Below, one piece after another: positions 23,172 to 34,198 of a stretch of DNA of 64,000 bases. Position 1 is the stretch's first letter, and each line of letters begins with the position of its first letter. Below the pieces are notes generated by a model, which was not told the DNA's origin, ran no database searches, and saw only the letters and a program-made list of their open reading frames with translations. The translations under genes and the position numbers were made by a program. The DNA comes from Nematostella vectensis (taxonomy: Eukaryota; Cnidaria; Anthozoa; Actiniaria; Edwardsiidae). The DNA is taken from NCBI RefSeq assembly GCF_932526225.1, contig NC_064036.1, positions 19,056,953-19,120,952 of the forward strand, read 5' to 3'.

Positions 23172-24674
23172 TACGCCGCGGCCACCGCGAGTGCCGAAAT
23201 CCCCGCCTTGAGGGCGGTGTGGTCACTCTTTTCGCCCAACGTGCTATGCCCAGCCTGTCGTGCCGACGCCGGAACGGCACCGGCGCCGCCCCGGTCCGGG
23301 GCAGCCGCGCCCTCCGCGTGCACTTTCGCAGGGGCGCTTTGCCGCCGGGGCGGCGCGTGGTCAGTCGCGTGTTGCACCCTAGGATGCCCACCGGCCATGT
23401 TATGAGCACCGACTGGCTTTGTCTCGGTGTTGATCGCGTTTGCGCCGAGCTTCATGGAGTCCGTGGCTTTCTGCAGCTTATTGTTGTAGCCCACGACGCT
23501 TTGCGTGTTTATCACCAGATCGCTCGGCATCAGCCACACACCTGGTGCAACCGCAAGACTCAGTCTCACCTTGGCCTCCTGCACGGCTAACTGGTACCTT
23601 TGCACGCTTTGAGCGATGTCGTTTTCTATGATCGCGTCTTCGAGCAGCTCCGTGAACTCCGCCTGCGCCTCCATGGCCGGCCCACCGGCCCCTACGATGG
23701 AGGAACGGACGTTTACCTGCGCGCCAAGCACTGTGTAGACGAACGCCTCGACCGAGTGGTCGAGTCTCCCTAGCCCTGCTTTTGTCAGCCCCTCGCCTTT
23801 GGGAGGCGCAAACCAGCTATATTGCACGCCCCCGTGGTCGTCGTTTCGTATGTAACCCACCTGCTTCCCACTATTGTACGTCCCACCTTCGTCGCTAAAC
23901 AGATTGAGGTGGCTCGGGTACTCGTCCGCCGCCGTGTCGTAGCCACGGATCACGTGCACGTTGCGATACCCCTCCCCGGGGTAGAACACAAACACATCGC
24001 CTAGCCCGTGGTTCCGCCCGCCTTTCCATCGGAAGTCCGGCTTACGCGGCAAACCGAACTCTATACATAGACGCTCGAAAGCGGCCTTCTTGTAGGGGTT
24101 ACCTTTTTGCGTGAACGGGTTGTCGCCAGGCAGGGGGACGCCGAGCTCGTAGAGTATCCTCCGGGTGGTGAAGTAGACGTGAAACCTTAGAAATCCCCTG
24201 ATGACAGAGGGGAGCGTGGCGAAAGTGGGGTCAGTTAGGGACACCCCACATCCGGCGGTTGCGCACCAGACCGCGAAGTTGAGTTGCTGTGGCCAGTACC
24301 CATAGGAAGGCTCCGATAGCCACCGGCGAGACTCCTTGGCGGACTTGTGCGTGACTACTGTCTTTTTGAATATGTCTCGGACCCTAGTCGTGAATGATTT
24401 GTCCTCAGCCACGTGTATCTCCAGCTGCGTGAGTAGTGGGGTGATGTCTGAGGCCGTGCTCTCCACGGGGGTCGCGGGCACGGCATACAGCAGCTTTTGC
24501 GCGAGGTTCAGAGACCTAGGTGAAACCTAGGGAAACCGGTTTTTTGGCTTGTTCGGCTATAGCGTGTTTGACATGTTCGGCTATAGAGGCTCCCGCCGCA
24601 ACTGCCGCCTTCTTCGTCTCCTCCTCCTTCCTCCTGGGGACCTCATTCAGCATCTGCCAGCCTTCCCAATCCAT
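23156..24674 (-). pseudogene. large virion-type protein (about 500 aa), one-base frameshift near 24530
   Basis: The N-terminus MDWEGWQMLNEVPRRKEEE begins at 24674. A one-base insertion near 24530 creates a stop; the frame resumes as MPATPVESTASDITPLLTQL (24481) and runs open to 23156. Notable parts: LNFAVWCATAGCGVSLTDP, FHVYFTTRRILYELGVPLPG, YSWFAPPKGEGLTKAGLGRL, and a C-terminal membrane segment (ALKAGISALAVAAAYYLFR). The truncated copy at 11858 is intact at the insertion site, so the break is private to this copy. I recall relatives in other cnidarian PLV-like elements; a structural role is likely but unproven. Confidence 0.75.
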
Positions 24675-24704
24675 GCTCAGCCCTATTAAACACGGAGGCG
24701 GGCT

Positions 24705-25396
24705 ATGTTCAACACAATGGTGGTCCTACACGCTGTGTTCAACGGAGGTGAACTGACGCTCTTCTTCGAGCAGCCGATAAGGCGCCCTCGCTTTGTGGCG
24801 CTCCGGCAGTACTCGCTGTTTAACAGCTGGTATAATCTCGAGCGGGAGCAGCAGATAACGACTACAGACTCCCTCCCGCCCATCGTCACTCTGCCAGCCG
24901 GGCACCACACGGCCGAGTCCATCGTGGAGACGATCAACCGCGCTAAAATCCAGATTCTGACCGCGAAGCTGGATCCCCTCACCGGGAAGATCGTGCTCGT
25001 GTCCACAGGCATTGTGTTCCTGAACGCCGAGCTTTGCGCACTATTTGGCCTAGAGGCTAACGACGATCAGATGGGGGGGGGGGGGGTCTTGCACTGCCCT
25101 TGGGGGATCCCCCACTTGAGGTGACTTTGTCGAAAATAGAGGCCATCTACATCTTCTGCGATATCGTAGACCGCACGAAATGCTTCGCCTTAGACGAGCC
25201 TTCAAACGTTCTCGCTTGCCTAGAAACCCGCGGGAGGCCGCACGAGAAAGTCGTCTATGGGCCCGACACCCCCATTTGTGTCGCAGCGTCTTCCTCTGAG
25301 TTTGTCTCGAATATCCGAATATGGGTCAGGGATGACCGCGGTAGACGGGTCGACTTTAAGGGCAGGCCCGTTCGCCTCGTATTAGAGCTAACCTAG
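24705..25396 (+). pseudogene. penton-like minor capsid protein, -1 offset at a 14-G run
   Basis: Divergent from the previous gene (30-bp gap). ORF 1 (24705-25124) starts MFNTMVVLHAVFNGGEL and runs through SWYNLEREQQITTTDSL to NDDQM before the G run at 25073-25086. ORF 2 (25100-25396) has KIEAIYIFCDIVDRTKCF, VSNIRIWVRDDRGRRVDF and ends RLVLELT. The two frames differ by -1, exactly as in the truncated copy. The fold prediction (beta-rich, C-terminal IRIWVRD strand pattern) is from family recollection. Either a decayed gene with an inherited slip or a real -1 frameshift site. Confidence 0.6.
25073..25086 (+). other. 14-G homopolymer at the frameshift junction
   Basis: Fourteen Gs directly after atcagat. 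The equivalent run in the truncated copy is 15 Gs (11445-11459, opposite strand) followed by a different spacer, yet the net frame offset is the same in both copies. Confidence 0.9.
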
Positions 25397-25412
25397 GCCC
25401 GACATAGCAGGC

Positions 25413-26089
25413 ATGGCGAACAGCGACGTTAGCAGCGGTGGCATATCCATATATCCCCCGCTCCCCAGTGCCCACCCCCCGCAAACGCCTACCGCTCCGG
25501 CAAGCACCGGCGGCGACGCGCAAAGTTTTCGACTCCAGGTAACACGTGACACTCAGGCGGTTCTAGACAGTGAGATAACGCATTATCGACAGGTGCGGAA
25601 GAAGTATAAGCGCGCCTTCGCCGTTACCCATGCTGTGTCTGTGGCATCCGGCATCGCTGCAGGGGCGCTTTCCAGCGCCGGGCTGGGAGTCTCTTTGAGT
25701 GGGATAGGGGTTCTGATCGGCGCTCCGCTGGCAGGGGTCGCTGGGCTGGTCGGTGTCGTGGGCGCGGGCGCGGGGGTGGTCTCTAGGGGTCTTACGAGCA
25801 AGGTGGTTAAACACGAAGACACGGTGGTTTAGCGGAGAGTAAGAAAAACTCGATCAGCGAGCTGGTCTCTAAGGCTCTGCAAGACGGGCGTATCTCAGAC
25901 GAAGAGTTTCGGCTAATACTTCAGGAACAAGAGAGATACAACGCGCTCAAGGCCGCTATCAGAGCTCGACACGGCCTCGCGCCGCATGATTAAAAAAGCG
26001 GGAAAGGGCCCTCCCTGGTGGCACGCGAAAGGATGAAAAAGAGACTGCGAAAAATTCGCGAGGAGTTCAGGAGCGAGGTGTTCGAGTAG
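25413..26089 (+). pseudogene. hydrophobic virion/membrane protein, frameshifted
   Basis: Homologue of the ORF at 10361-11113. It reads MANSDVSSGGISIYPPLPS through the Gly/Ala hydrophobic region to KHEDTVV, then stops at 25832 because one T is missing compared with the other copy. Downstream frames still resemble coding sequence (ISELVSKALQDGRISDEEF, then KKRLRKIREEF near the stop at 26087-26089), with a second shift at a poly-A run near 25992. Predicted two-pass membrane or virion protein and the last gene before the right terminal repeat. Confidence 0.7.
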
Positions 26090-26261
26090 AACTCAGGTTT
26101 AAACGCAACGCAGGCGGCTTCGAACTCACGGCCGAAAAACGATTATTCCACGCTCCGTAGGTTGGCGACCCTCCTCGTTTTCGCGGCCCCACCACTTTTT
26201 GCCCCAAAAAGTCGTGTACGCGCAAGTCCTTGGGCTTGCACGCGCCCGGCCTACACCCTAA

Positions 26262-26683
26262 TTATTCATGCACGCGAAGCGCCGGCCCTAATTGATTATT
26301 CATGCACGCGAAACACCTGCCCCTAATTGATTATTCGTGTTCGCGAAATCTATTTTGCCTACATTAACTTTTGCCGATTGTTTATGTACGTGAAATCGAT
26401 TTGGCCTACATTAGCTTTTGCCGATTGTTTATGTACGTGAAACATTATCTGAAATCGATTTGGCCAAAATCATCTATGTACGTGAAATCGATTTGGCCCA
26501 CATTAGCTTTTGCCGATTGTTCATGTACGTGAAACATTATACGCTCGATATATAGAGACGGAGCTGGGGGGCTCGGAGAGGCGATTCGCGTCTCCCAAGC
26601 CTAAGACGGGAGACGATGCTGGGAGGCCTGGAGGGGCGATCCAGGCCTCCCACCAGTTCCTCTGAAACCCCCCAGTCCCCCCC
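26262..26683. repeat. right terminal inverted repeat of the PLV element
   Basis: Reverse complement of 12490-12912 with small indels, for example one extra cattagcttttgccg module. It ends ccccagtccccccc and is followed directly by gtacac. Confidence 0.93.
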
Positions 26684-27166
26684 GTACACGCATTCTCTCC
26701 TCTTGCCACCCTCTTAGTTATAAGAAGGGTTTGTGTCTAGGGAGATGGCCTAGGTCCCTTGAGAACAAATTCCTCACTTGCCACCTTCTAAGCCGAAATC
26801 CGCAACTTATTCTAGATACGGTTACGCGATTTCACGACATACATAACGGCGAGTGTTGAATTCACGGACAGGCAAAATGCGTTTAGAGGCAAACATGACA
26901 TCTAATAAACGAATCTAAACATTTTGTCATGAGGTTCCACCCGGCTAAACAGAATCTTCTGAAGGTTCCTTTAAAAAACTGGCAACTTATCACGGATCTC
27001 AGCCTCATACGGCTAGAATCTTTAATGAACCTATAGTCTCTTATAGAAAGGAGAAACCGCTTATAGACTTTTAAGTCAGAGCCACAATCTCCCATAAAGG
27101 ACTAGGTATCAAAGCAGATTTATTTGCAATTGTGGCGGGTGTGGCTGTTGGCAATATTACACAACT
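26684..27166. repeat. right part of retroelement-like direct repeat X
   Basis: Starts with the target duplication gtacac and matches 28172-28654 at about 98 percent by eye, ending ggcaatattacacaact. Short ORFs inside are the same in both copies but have no recognisable family. Confidence 0.85.
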
Positions 27167-27911
27167 GACTTGCTTAGACTACGGTCTTAAACTCCACGGC
27201 TCCCGTAACGCGAAAGCCTTTCGAGGATTCACCCACAATTGATCTAGGTAGACGGACTTTTTTGTACCAGTCCACATACCAATATAAATTTGCAGACAAG
27301 TCGAGGGAATGCAAAAATCTTCCTGATACAAATATCTGTCTATTTTTGCTTCCTATGGTATAACAATAGCGCTACCACGCGACCGTGTCACCGACAATAG
27401 GCCTTTTGTTTTCGAAAACATAGCCTACCTTAAAATGACGCGGATCGAAATAGTGTAAAACGCTAGATAGCCAATCACCGACTAGTCACTTCAATTAAAG
27501 ATTCGTCCGACCTCTGATATATAAACGGGCCCGCGACTTCATGTCACAATCCGCTAATCGAGCATACTTTACGAAGTCCTCATTAGCAACCTAGCGAAAA
27601 ACAACTGACGAAGGTCTCTTCATTATGAGTCCGAAACCGGTCTTGTAAACGCTATAACCGCCCGCCGATTTTTCATCAAACGATGACATCGGAAGGCACC
27701 TTAGACGAGATGAGCGAGCCTTCTCTCAGAAAAAGCCAGATTTAGCCAAAGTGCACTTTGAATTCTACGAGTTACAGTGGCGATTCTCGGCAGCCTCAAA
27801 TCTTCCTGTTTGATTTTAAGAAATCTATTAAAACAGGAGTGAGCTGTACTGCAGATATGTCCTAAATAACTCTAAGAAACTTTACATGCACAAAGAAAGC
27901 GCTTATGTCAG
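27167..27911. mobile_element. unidentified retroelement-like internal region
   Basis: 745 bp between two direct repeats of about 750 bp. It has no long ORF. It contains a TATA-like ctgatatataaacgggcc near 27515 and a hammerhead-like motif at 27601-27646. The arrangement could be a non-autonomous LTR-type element or a dimeric Penelope-like element. No clear TG...CA ends or primer-binding site can be defined. Confidence 0.45.
27601..27646 (+). ncRNA. candidate minimal hammerhead ribozyme
   Basis: The order matches the hammerhead core: a 4-bp stem I (acaa 27601-27604 with ttgt 27643-27646), CTGACGA (27605-27611), a stem II hairpin (ggtctc with gagtcc, one mismatch and a bulged A), GAAA (27633-27636), a very short stem III (ac/gt) and GTC with predicted cleavage after C27642. 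Short stem III is typical of Penelope-like retroelement hammerheads. The bulged A next to the core and the U-U mismatch weaken the case. Confidence 0.4.
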
Positions 27912-28654
27912 GTCGAGCAACGCTCCTATAGACGTGAAACATTGAAGAACGACAAATTCCACCACAAAGACATATAATATGTCACCTAAGGTTTTTGTCA
28001 CCTCATAAACCAAGTCTAGCGTATATCGTCCTCCGTAGATCCATTTCTGCGGCATATAACGTAATCTCAAAGACACTACGCACTTTATTTACTTCATCAG
28101 AAGTCTATAAAAGGGCGAAAGATTCATTGATTTAAATATCTTTGATGTCCATAGCTTACTGAAACTTTTCAGTACACGCATTCTCTCCTCTTGCCACCCT
28201 CTTAGTTATAAGAAGGGTTTGTGTCTAGGGAGATGGCCTAGGTCCGTTGAGAACAAATTCCTCACTTGCCACCTTCTAAGCCGAAATCCGCAACTTATTC
28301 TAGATACGGTTACGCGATTTCACGACATACATAACGGAGAGTGTTGAATTCACGGACAGGCAAAATGCGTTTAGAGGCAAACATGGCATCTAATAAACGA
28401 ATCTAAACATTTTGTCATGAGGTTCCACCCGGCTAAACAGAATCTTCTGAAGATTCCTTTAAAAAACTGGCAACTTATCACGGATCTCAGCCTCATACGG
28501 CTAGAATCTTTAATGAACCTATAGTCTCTTATAGAAAGGAGAAACCGCTTATAGACTTTTAAGTCAGAGCCACAATCTCCCATAAAGGACTAGGTATCAA
28601 AGCAGATTTATTTACAATTGTGGCGGGTGTGGCGGTTGGCAATATTACACAACT
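27912..28654. repeat. direct repeat Y with empty PLV site
   Basis: Sister of repeat X (12201-12489 plus 26684-27166). It is uninterrupted across agtacacgcattctctcc at 28171-28188, which shows the pre-insertion target of the 14.2-kb element. Confidence 0.9.
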
Positions 28655-31032
28655 CCTCCTCAAGCGCCATAACCTACCTTCACTTCCCAAACAATCAATC
28701 TGGTACATGAATCAGACAAAAAATATCACAATTACGGGATACACCATTATTTCAGGTACACTTGAAATAAAATAAAATTGGGGCAAATAAAAAGCAAATA
28801 TTTTGGATATTTTTTTTTTGTAAATACCATTTGAGCGTTATCACTGACCTTGTGACCTCTCGTTTTGAGACGAAATGTCAACACAAAGTTGTCATAGCTG
28901 GGTTTTCCTCCTACGTTCAACGTACTTTATGAGCTATAGAGCTCGTGCAAGACCTGTAGAAAAGTCCCTTTTCGTTTGAAGCCAAGATTCGCGTTCATGG
29001 ATCCAAAGAGAAGACGGTAAAATGGTATTTTGGCCATGAGCAAGCACATCATAGAGCATGAATCCCGTCTTCAAGTCTTCATGTAAAATCCCATGTTTTT
29101 CCATAGCAATGACAATTACTTCGAATAAGCAATATCCAACTAAAGCCCTATAAAAATACAACATTGTTTACAGAGAAAATTAATTTTGCAGTTCCTTAAA
29201 CTCCAATTTAGACCGAGATGTGGATGAGCAGGCTAGCGGTGGGAAGATTGTTTAGGGTAATGATTAACTGACCGCAGGCGCCTCGCAAAACTGATTTTTT
29301 TTCTTCTAGCCTAAATTCTTGTTATGACTAATAGACTATAGGTAATTGAGCATCGTTCGGGGAGGAACACACTCAAATATATATTTACATTTAGAAAACA
29401 ACTAGTTTTTAAAATGTCTTTTTTTTTCGTACTTCTAATAGTTTTAACCACACTAAAAGAGGCTGGTTCTGCTAGAGTACTTTAACATTGCTTGTTATTT
29501 ACAATTTACAAACGGACGTGTATTATAAAAAAGCTAGACCTCCTTCTTAAGACTAAGAATATTTACGAACAATAACTGATAAATGAAGTAACGCCAACTA
29601 ATACCACCAGCACAGTAGAAAGGGGTGGTGTCTACATACAGAGGGGGTATCCTTTTAGTATACGCCACATTCCATACGTTTAAATGTATTAGTGTCCATA
29701 CCAAAAAAGTCGCAAACAGCATGTCACTATGCGGTTACTCAAAGATCTTTTAGTGTCCCTTTATGGCATATCTCACAAAGGTTTAAGGCTGTCGTTAACC
29801 ACAGGTTGGGTGCAGATGCATCAATAATCTGTTGGCGAGTCTGCTGGAATTCTTGTTCTTGTTCTTCCAAATTATAAGGAAATGACCAGTATGGGTGTGG
29901 TTGTGCCCCCCCCCCCACTTTTCTTAATTTTTCTGTTCTGTTCCCCCCCCCCCCCCCCCCAAATCTTACTTGGTCTGCTACGGCCCTGTAATGGCGTGAG
30001 TATTTTAGTATTTTGGTACCATGGCGTGCCAAAAAATCATGCACCTGTCTCCTTTACTGTCTTCTTGTGTTCTCGTGCTGGTGACATTCGCTAGCTGCCA
30101 GCAAATACCGGACGAATCAAGATTTCAAATATTCCTATAGGATAAACAAAAAATATCAAAGTATAGAATTATGATCAAATCTCTCGTAAAGCCGACATAA
30201 AATTTTCGCGATAAAGCTATAAAAGAAATCTTTGGGTAGTCTAGAAATTTTTTCGTAGGGTTTTAAAATATTCTTTCATTAATCAAAGAAAACGCGTCTT
30301 TCTTGAACACATCGCAGTAAACAGGGGAACTGGGGTGGGGGGTTCGTGAACGAACGGGTTCTCCGTGATCCGTGAAACCGATGCAAGGTGCGCGCATTTC
30401 CGTGGCTCGTGATAACCGTTATAACCGTTATCTTTAACTACGAGATTTGTGACATTGAATTGCTGTATATAGCAAAAGTTGGTCCGTAATTTGTAAGTAC
30501 TACCCCCCCACACACCCCCTTCATTCACCACCCTGTATTTTGCAGGCACATGCGCGCTTGTAAAATAAAGACACACTTCTTACCTGCCCGTCGAGTAGTA
30601 TGTTTTGTTCATTCAAACGGGCATCTCATGTCTAACATCTTCTTCGACCTATAAAGCTGTTGTTCCATTCTCTAATTGTACATGTTCAATGCAATTCTAG
30701 GGTTGTTGATCACGGTACCGCAGGATTAGATAACAAATAAGTTAAACACCACTAATAAACACTTGAATAGCTACAATGTATTGCTCTTAGTCAACATTTC
30801 TACCAACGCATTCATTATGCTAAAAAAGACGTTCAGTAAACACTACAATTTTAGCCTTGGGTTCCGGGTCCAGAGGGGGGAAATACGGAAAAATTCATAA
30901 AAAAAAATACAAATCCGAATTAAATAAAGTTTAGAATTTTGATACAAGCTAACCAGGGCCTTCAATTTGTCAACTTTTCAGAAAATCGGATTTTTTTATC
31001 TTGCACTCCGTTAGTCGAATCCTGCAGAAAGC
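28655..31032. other. no gene recognised
   Basis: AT-rich non-coding DNA with poly-C runs near 29910 and 29945. The first 25 bases (cctcctcaagcgccataacctacc) match 41551-41575 in duplication copy 2 and so mark where duplicated host DNA resumes. No convincing ORF, RNA gene or element end is seen. Confidence 0.5.
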
Positions 31033-31560
31033 CACTCTTAAGTATCTAAAGGCAAATTTAAAAAATAGCATTAGATAGAATAAGCAAACAAACGTTTTGG
31101 TCAACCTCCATTCTCCATATTACATACCCTATCGATCGTGGGAGGGATCCAAGACAATTTGACTGTAACACTAGCCTTTCAAGACTTCTCAAATATTCTG
31201 AGATGGAAAAAAAATTTTCTTTAGAATTTTTAGGTGCAAATAATATCGTAAAAATTCTCAAATGTGTTCCACATGTGACTGGATTAACTCATCAGTGTGT
31301 AGATACGGACTGCACCACACAGTTTTCAATCACATGTGTGAGTTTGTGGGTAAGCATTGTCGGTGAAGATGGTACAAAAAAGTAAAAAAATAATTCAATC
31401 AATTCACATTATAAAATACCAAAAAATTTAATAGATAAATTTTATCATCTAGTGCACCTATTTTAGTAGAAATGGATTCCAACTTGTTCTCCTCGATATC
31501 TAAGACTCGCAGTTTCCTCAGTGCCCCTATTCCTCTCGGAAGTTTTTGCCAAAATGAGCC
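31033..31560 (-). pseudogene. orphan SHOC2 exon fragments
   Basis: Two SHOC2 exons are copied here: about 31126-31197 ([20 protein letters not shown]) and about 31453-31548 ([20 protein letters not shown]). They match 41866-41935 and 42198-42285. The second lost the splice-acceptor AG (gcaaaaac instead of gcagaaac) and reads SISTKIG where the gene has SIPTEIG. No other SHOC2 exons adjoin, so it is a duplication by-product. Confidence 0.9.
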
Positions 31561-31574
31561 AATAAATAGAAGGT

Positions 31575-33384
31575 AAGGTAACCATACGTAGAAGGTAAGG
31601 TAAAGGAGGGTGAGCAAGGGGCGGGGTCAGTAAGGTTAAGGAGAGCAAGGGGTGGGGTAAGTAAGAAAAGGAGGGAGAGCAAGGGGCGGAGTCAGTACGG
31701 TAAAGGAGGGAGAGCAAGGGGTGGGGTCAGTACGGTCAAGGAGGGAGAGCAAGGGGTGGGGTCAGTACGGTAAAGGAGGGAGAGCAAGGGGTGGGATCAG
31801 TAAGGTAAAGGAGGGAGAGCAAGGGGCGGGGTCAGTACGGTAAAGGAGGGAGAGCAAGGGGTGGGGTCAGTAAGGTAAAGGAGAGCAAGGGGTGGGGTCA
31901 GTAAGGTAAAGGAGGGAGAGCGAGGGGTGTAGTCAGTAAGATAAAGGAGGAGAGCAAGGGGTGGGGTCAGTAAGGTAAAGGAGAACAAGGGGTGGGGTCA
32001 GTAAGGTAAAGGAGGGAGAGCAAGGGGTGTGGTCAGTACGGTAAAGGAGAGCAAGGGGTGGGGTCAGTACGGTAAAGGAGGGAGAGCGAGGGGTGTAGTC
32101 AGTAAGATAAAGGAGGGAGAGCAAGGGGTGGGGTCAGTAAGGTAAAGGAGAGCAAGGGGTGGGGTCAGTAAGGTAAAGGAGGGAGAGCAAGGGGTGGGGT
32201 CAGTACGGTAAAGGAGAGCAAGGGGTGGGGTCAGTACGGTAAAGGAGGGAGAGCAAGGGGTGGGGTCAGTACGGTAAAGGGGGAGAGCAAGGGGTGGGGT
32301 CAGTACGGTAAAGGAGGGAGAGCAAGGGGTGGGGTCAGTACGGTAAAGGGGGAGAGCAAGGGGTGGGGTCAGTAAGGTAAAGGAGGGAGAGCAAGGGGCG
32401 GGGTCAGTAAGGTAAAGGAGGGAGAGCAAGGGGCGGGGTCAGTACGGTAAAGGAGGGAGAGCAAAGAGTGGGGTCAGTAAGGTAAAGGAGAGCATGGGGT
32501 TGGGGTCAGTAAGGTAAAGGAGGGAGAGCAAGGGGTGAGGTCAGTACGGTAAGGGAGGGAGAGCAAGGGGTGGGGTCAGTAAGGTAAAGGAGGGAGAGCA
32601 AGGGGTGGGGTCAGTAAGGTAAAGGAGGGAGAGCAAGGGGTGGGGTCAGTAAGGTAAAGGAGGGAGAGCAAGGGGTGGGGTCAGTAAGGTAAAGGAGGGT
32701 GGGCAAGGAGTGGGGTCAGTAAGGTAAAGGAGGGTGAGCAAGGGGTGGGGTCAGTAAGGTAAATGAGGGAGAGCAAGGGGTGGGGTCAGTAAGGTAAAGG
32801 AGGGAGAGCAAGGGGTGGGGTCAGTACGGTAAAGGAGGGAGAGCAAGGGGTGGGGTCAGTAAGGTAAATGAGGGAGAGCAAGGGGTGGGGTCAGTAAGGT
32901 AAAGGAGGGAGAGCAAGGGGTGGGGTCAGTAAGGTAAAGGAGGGAGAGCAAGGGGCGGAGTCAGTAAGGTAAATGAGGGAGAGCAAGGGGTGGGGTCAGT
33001 AAGGTAAATGAGGGAGAGCAAGGGGTGGGGTCAGTAAGGTAAAGGAGGGAGAGCAAGGGGTGGGGTCAGTAAGGTAAAGGAGGGAGAGCAAGGGGTGGGG
33101 TCAGTAAGGTAAATGAGGGAGAGCAAGGGGTGGAGTCAGTAAGTTAAAGGAGGGAGAGCAAGGGGTGGGGTCAGTACGGTAAAGGAGGGAGAGCAAGGGG
33201 TGGGGTCAGTACGGTAAAGGAGGGAGAGCAAGGGGCGGAGTCACTAAGTTAAAGGAGGGAGAGCAAAGGGTGGGGTCAGTATGGTAAAGGAGGGAGAGCA
33301 AGGGGTGGGGTCAATAAGGTAAAGGAGGTTTAGCAAGGGGCGGAGTCAGTAAGGTAAAGGAGGGAGAGCAATGGGTGGGGTCAG
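31575..33384. repeat. 35-bp minisatellite, duplication copy 1
   Basis: About 50 units of a 35-bp repeat (ggtaaaggagggagagcaag followed by gggtggggtcagtaa) with variants lacking 4 bp or changing aagg to acgg. The plus strand is G-rich and could fold into quadruplexes. It ends exactly at the segmental-duplication breakpoint. ORFs across it ([12 protein letters not shown] repeats) are artefacts. Confidence 0.95.
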
Positions 33385-34198
33385 GTCAAATTTTCAACAA
33401 ATTTGTTGACAAGTTTAATATCCCATACATAAAAACTTAGGTTATCCCTGCGTCCTTATAAATAAAGCTTAAGAATTTGAACCCCCCACCCAGCCCTGCC
33501 ACTGAAACCACCACCCACCCCTCCCCCTGAAACCACTACCAACACCTCCCCCCAACTTTCACCCCTCCCCCTCCCCGGCTTATGGGACCACTCCGCCTCC
33601 CCTATGTTGTCCCTACAATGTCAAATTAATTGAGGTCTCGGGCACAATTTTCCTACTAAGCATTGAAACAATGAAGTAAGGAATTTAACAAAGGGTGTGT
33701 TTAATGAAACTCAACTATGACATTAATTAAACATTAATTCAACATGCACTTTAAAGTGAAGTTCAAACGTTTGTTTTTTCTAAGGGCCATGTAAAAGGCA
33801 ATTTATTGCCTTTAACATTAACTAAAGTCCATAGTGCGACGTGCGTTACCATGCGCGTTATTGCGTTACACCGACAGAAAGTTAAAAAAACCAAATCACA
33901 GTTGTATGACACGAACTTCATAACTAGGAGGATTCTCTCATGCTGATGTGAACTGAAGCTTTTCTTTGCCTCGCTGGTCGCCTCGCTGGTTAATTGCTGC
34001 TTGATCGCTGGTCGCCTTGCTGGTTGATTGTTGGTTGCCTCACTGGTTGATAGCTGGTTGACTAGTGAAGATCATGTCAGTACATTTCCCATATTCTCAT
34101 TGATTTTGATTTGTTAACTTAAAAAAAACTGCTAAAAGTGGCCACTGGCCACACCGTGTTGCACTGCTGAGTAAAAAAACATGGACATTCCTCAAATA

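Larger units (their letters stand above)
12490..26683. mobile_element. full-length Polinton-like virus (PLV) element, 14,194 bp
   Basis: Delimited at base level by inverted termini starting with seven Gs, a 6-bp target duplication, and an empty sister site at 28172-28177. Plus-strand genes: Cys-rich protein, polymerase-like/helicase/HNH protein, coiled-coil membrane protein, penton-like protein, hydrophobic protein. Minus-strand genes: integrase, three small membrane proteins, a 150-aa protein, ATPase, major capsid protein, and a large virion-type protein. The integrase, ATPase and capsid set with 6-bp duplications places it among Polinton/PLV/adintovirus-like elements. GC is far higher than in the AT-rich surroundings. 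At least seven genes are broken, so the copy is unlikely to be active. Confidence 0.95.
4891..33384. repeat. tandem segmental duplication, copy 1 (invaded)
   Basis: Sequence from cataaaaac at 4891 to the end of the 35-bp minisatellite near 33384 is duplicated at about 33427-43224. Matching parts are 4891-9979 with 33427-38336, and 31033-33384 with 41770-43224. In copy 1 the DNA matching 38337-41550 has been replaced by 9980-28654 (virus-like and retroelement-like DNA). Both copies end at the same point of the minisatellite, a gcaatggg/ggggtcag junction. The left border meets a 42-bp filler at 33385-33426. Confidence 0.85.

Noticed and set aside
24340..26683. Possibility that 9980-12200 is simply part of the same element, making one 16.7-kb element
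   Set aside because: The full element has its own matched termini and target duplication at 12490 and 26683, and non-element repeat X sequence (12201-12489) separates the two.
26883..27095. 70-aa ORF duplicated at 28371-28583
   Set aside because: Duplicated only because it lies in the repeat X/Y pair; there is no domain or coding pattern, and differences between copies do not favour synonymous sites.
31463..33380. Regularly spaced repeats that could suggest a CRISPR array
   Set aside because: There are no unique spacers; it is a contiguous 35-bp minisatellite in an animal intron.
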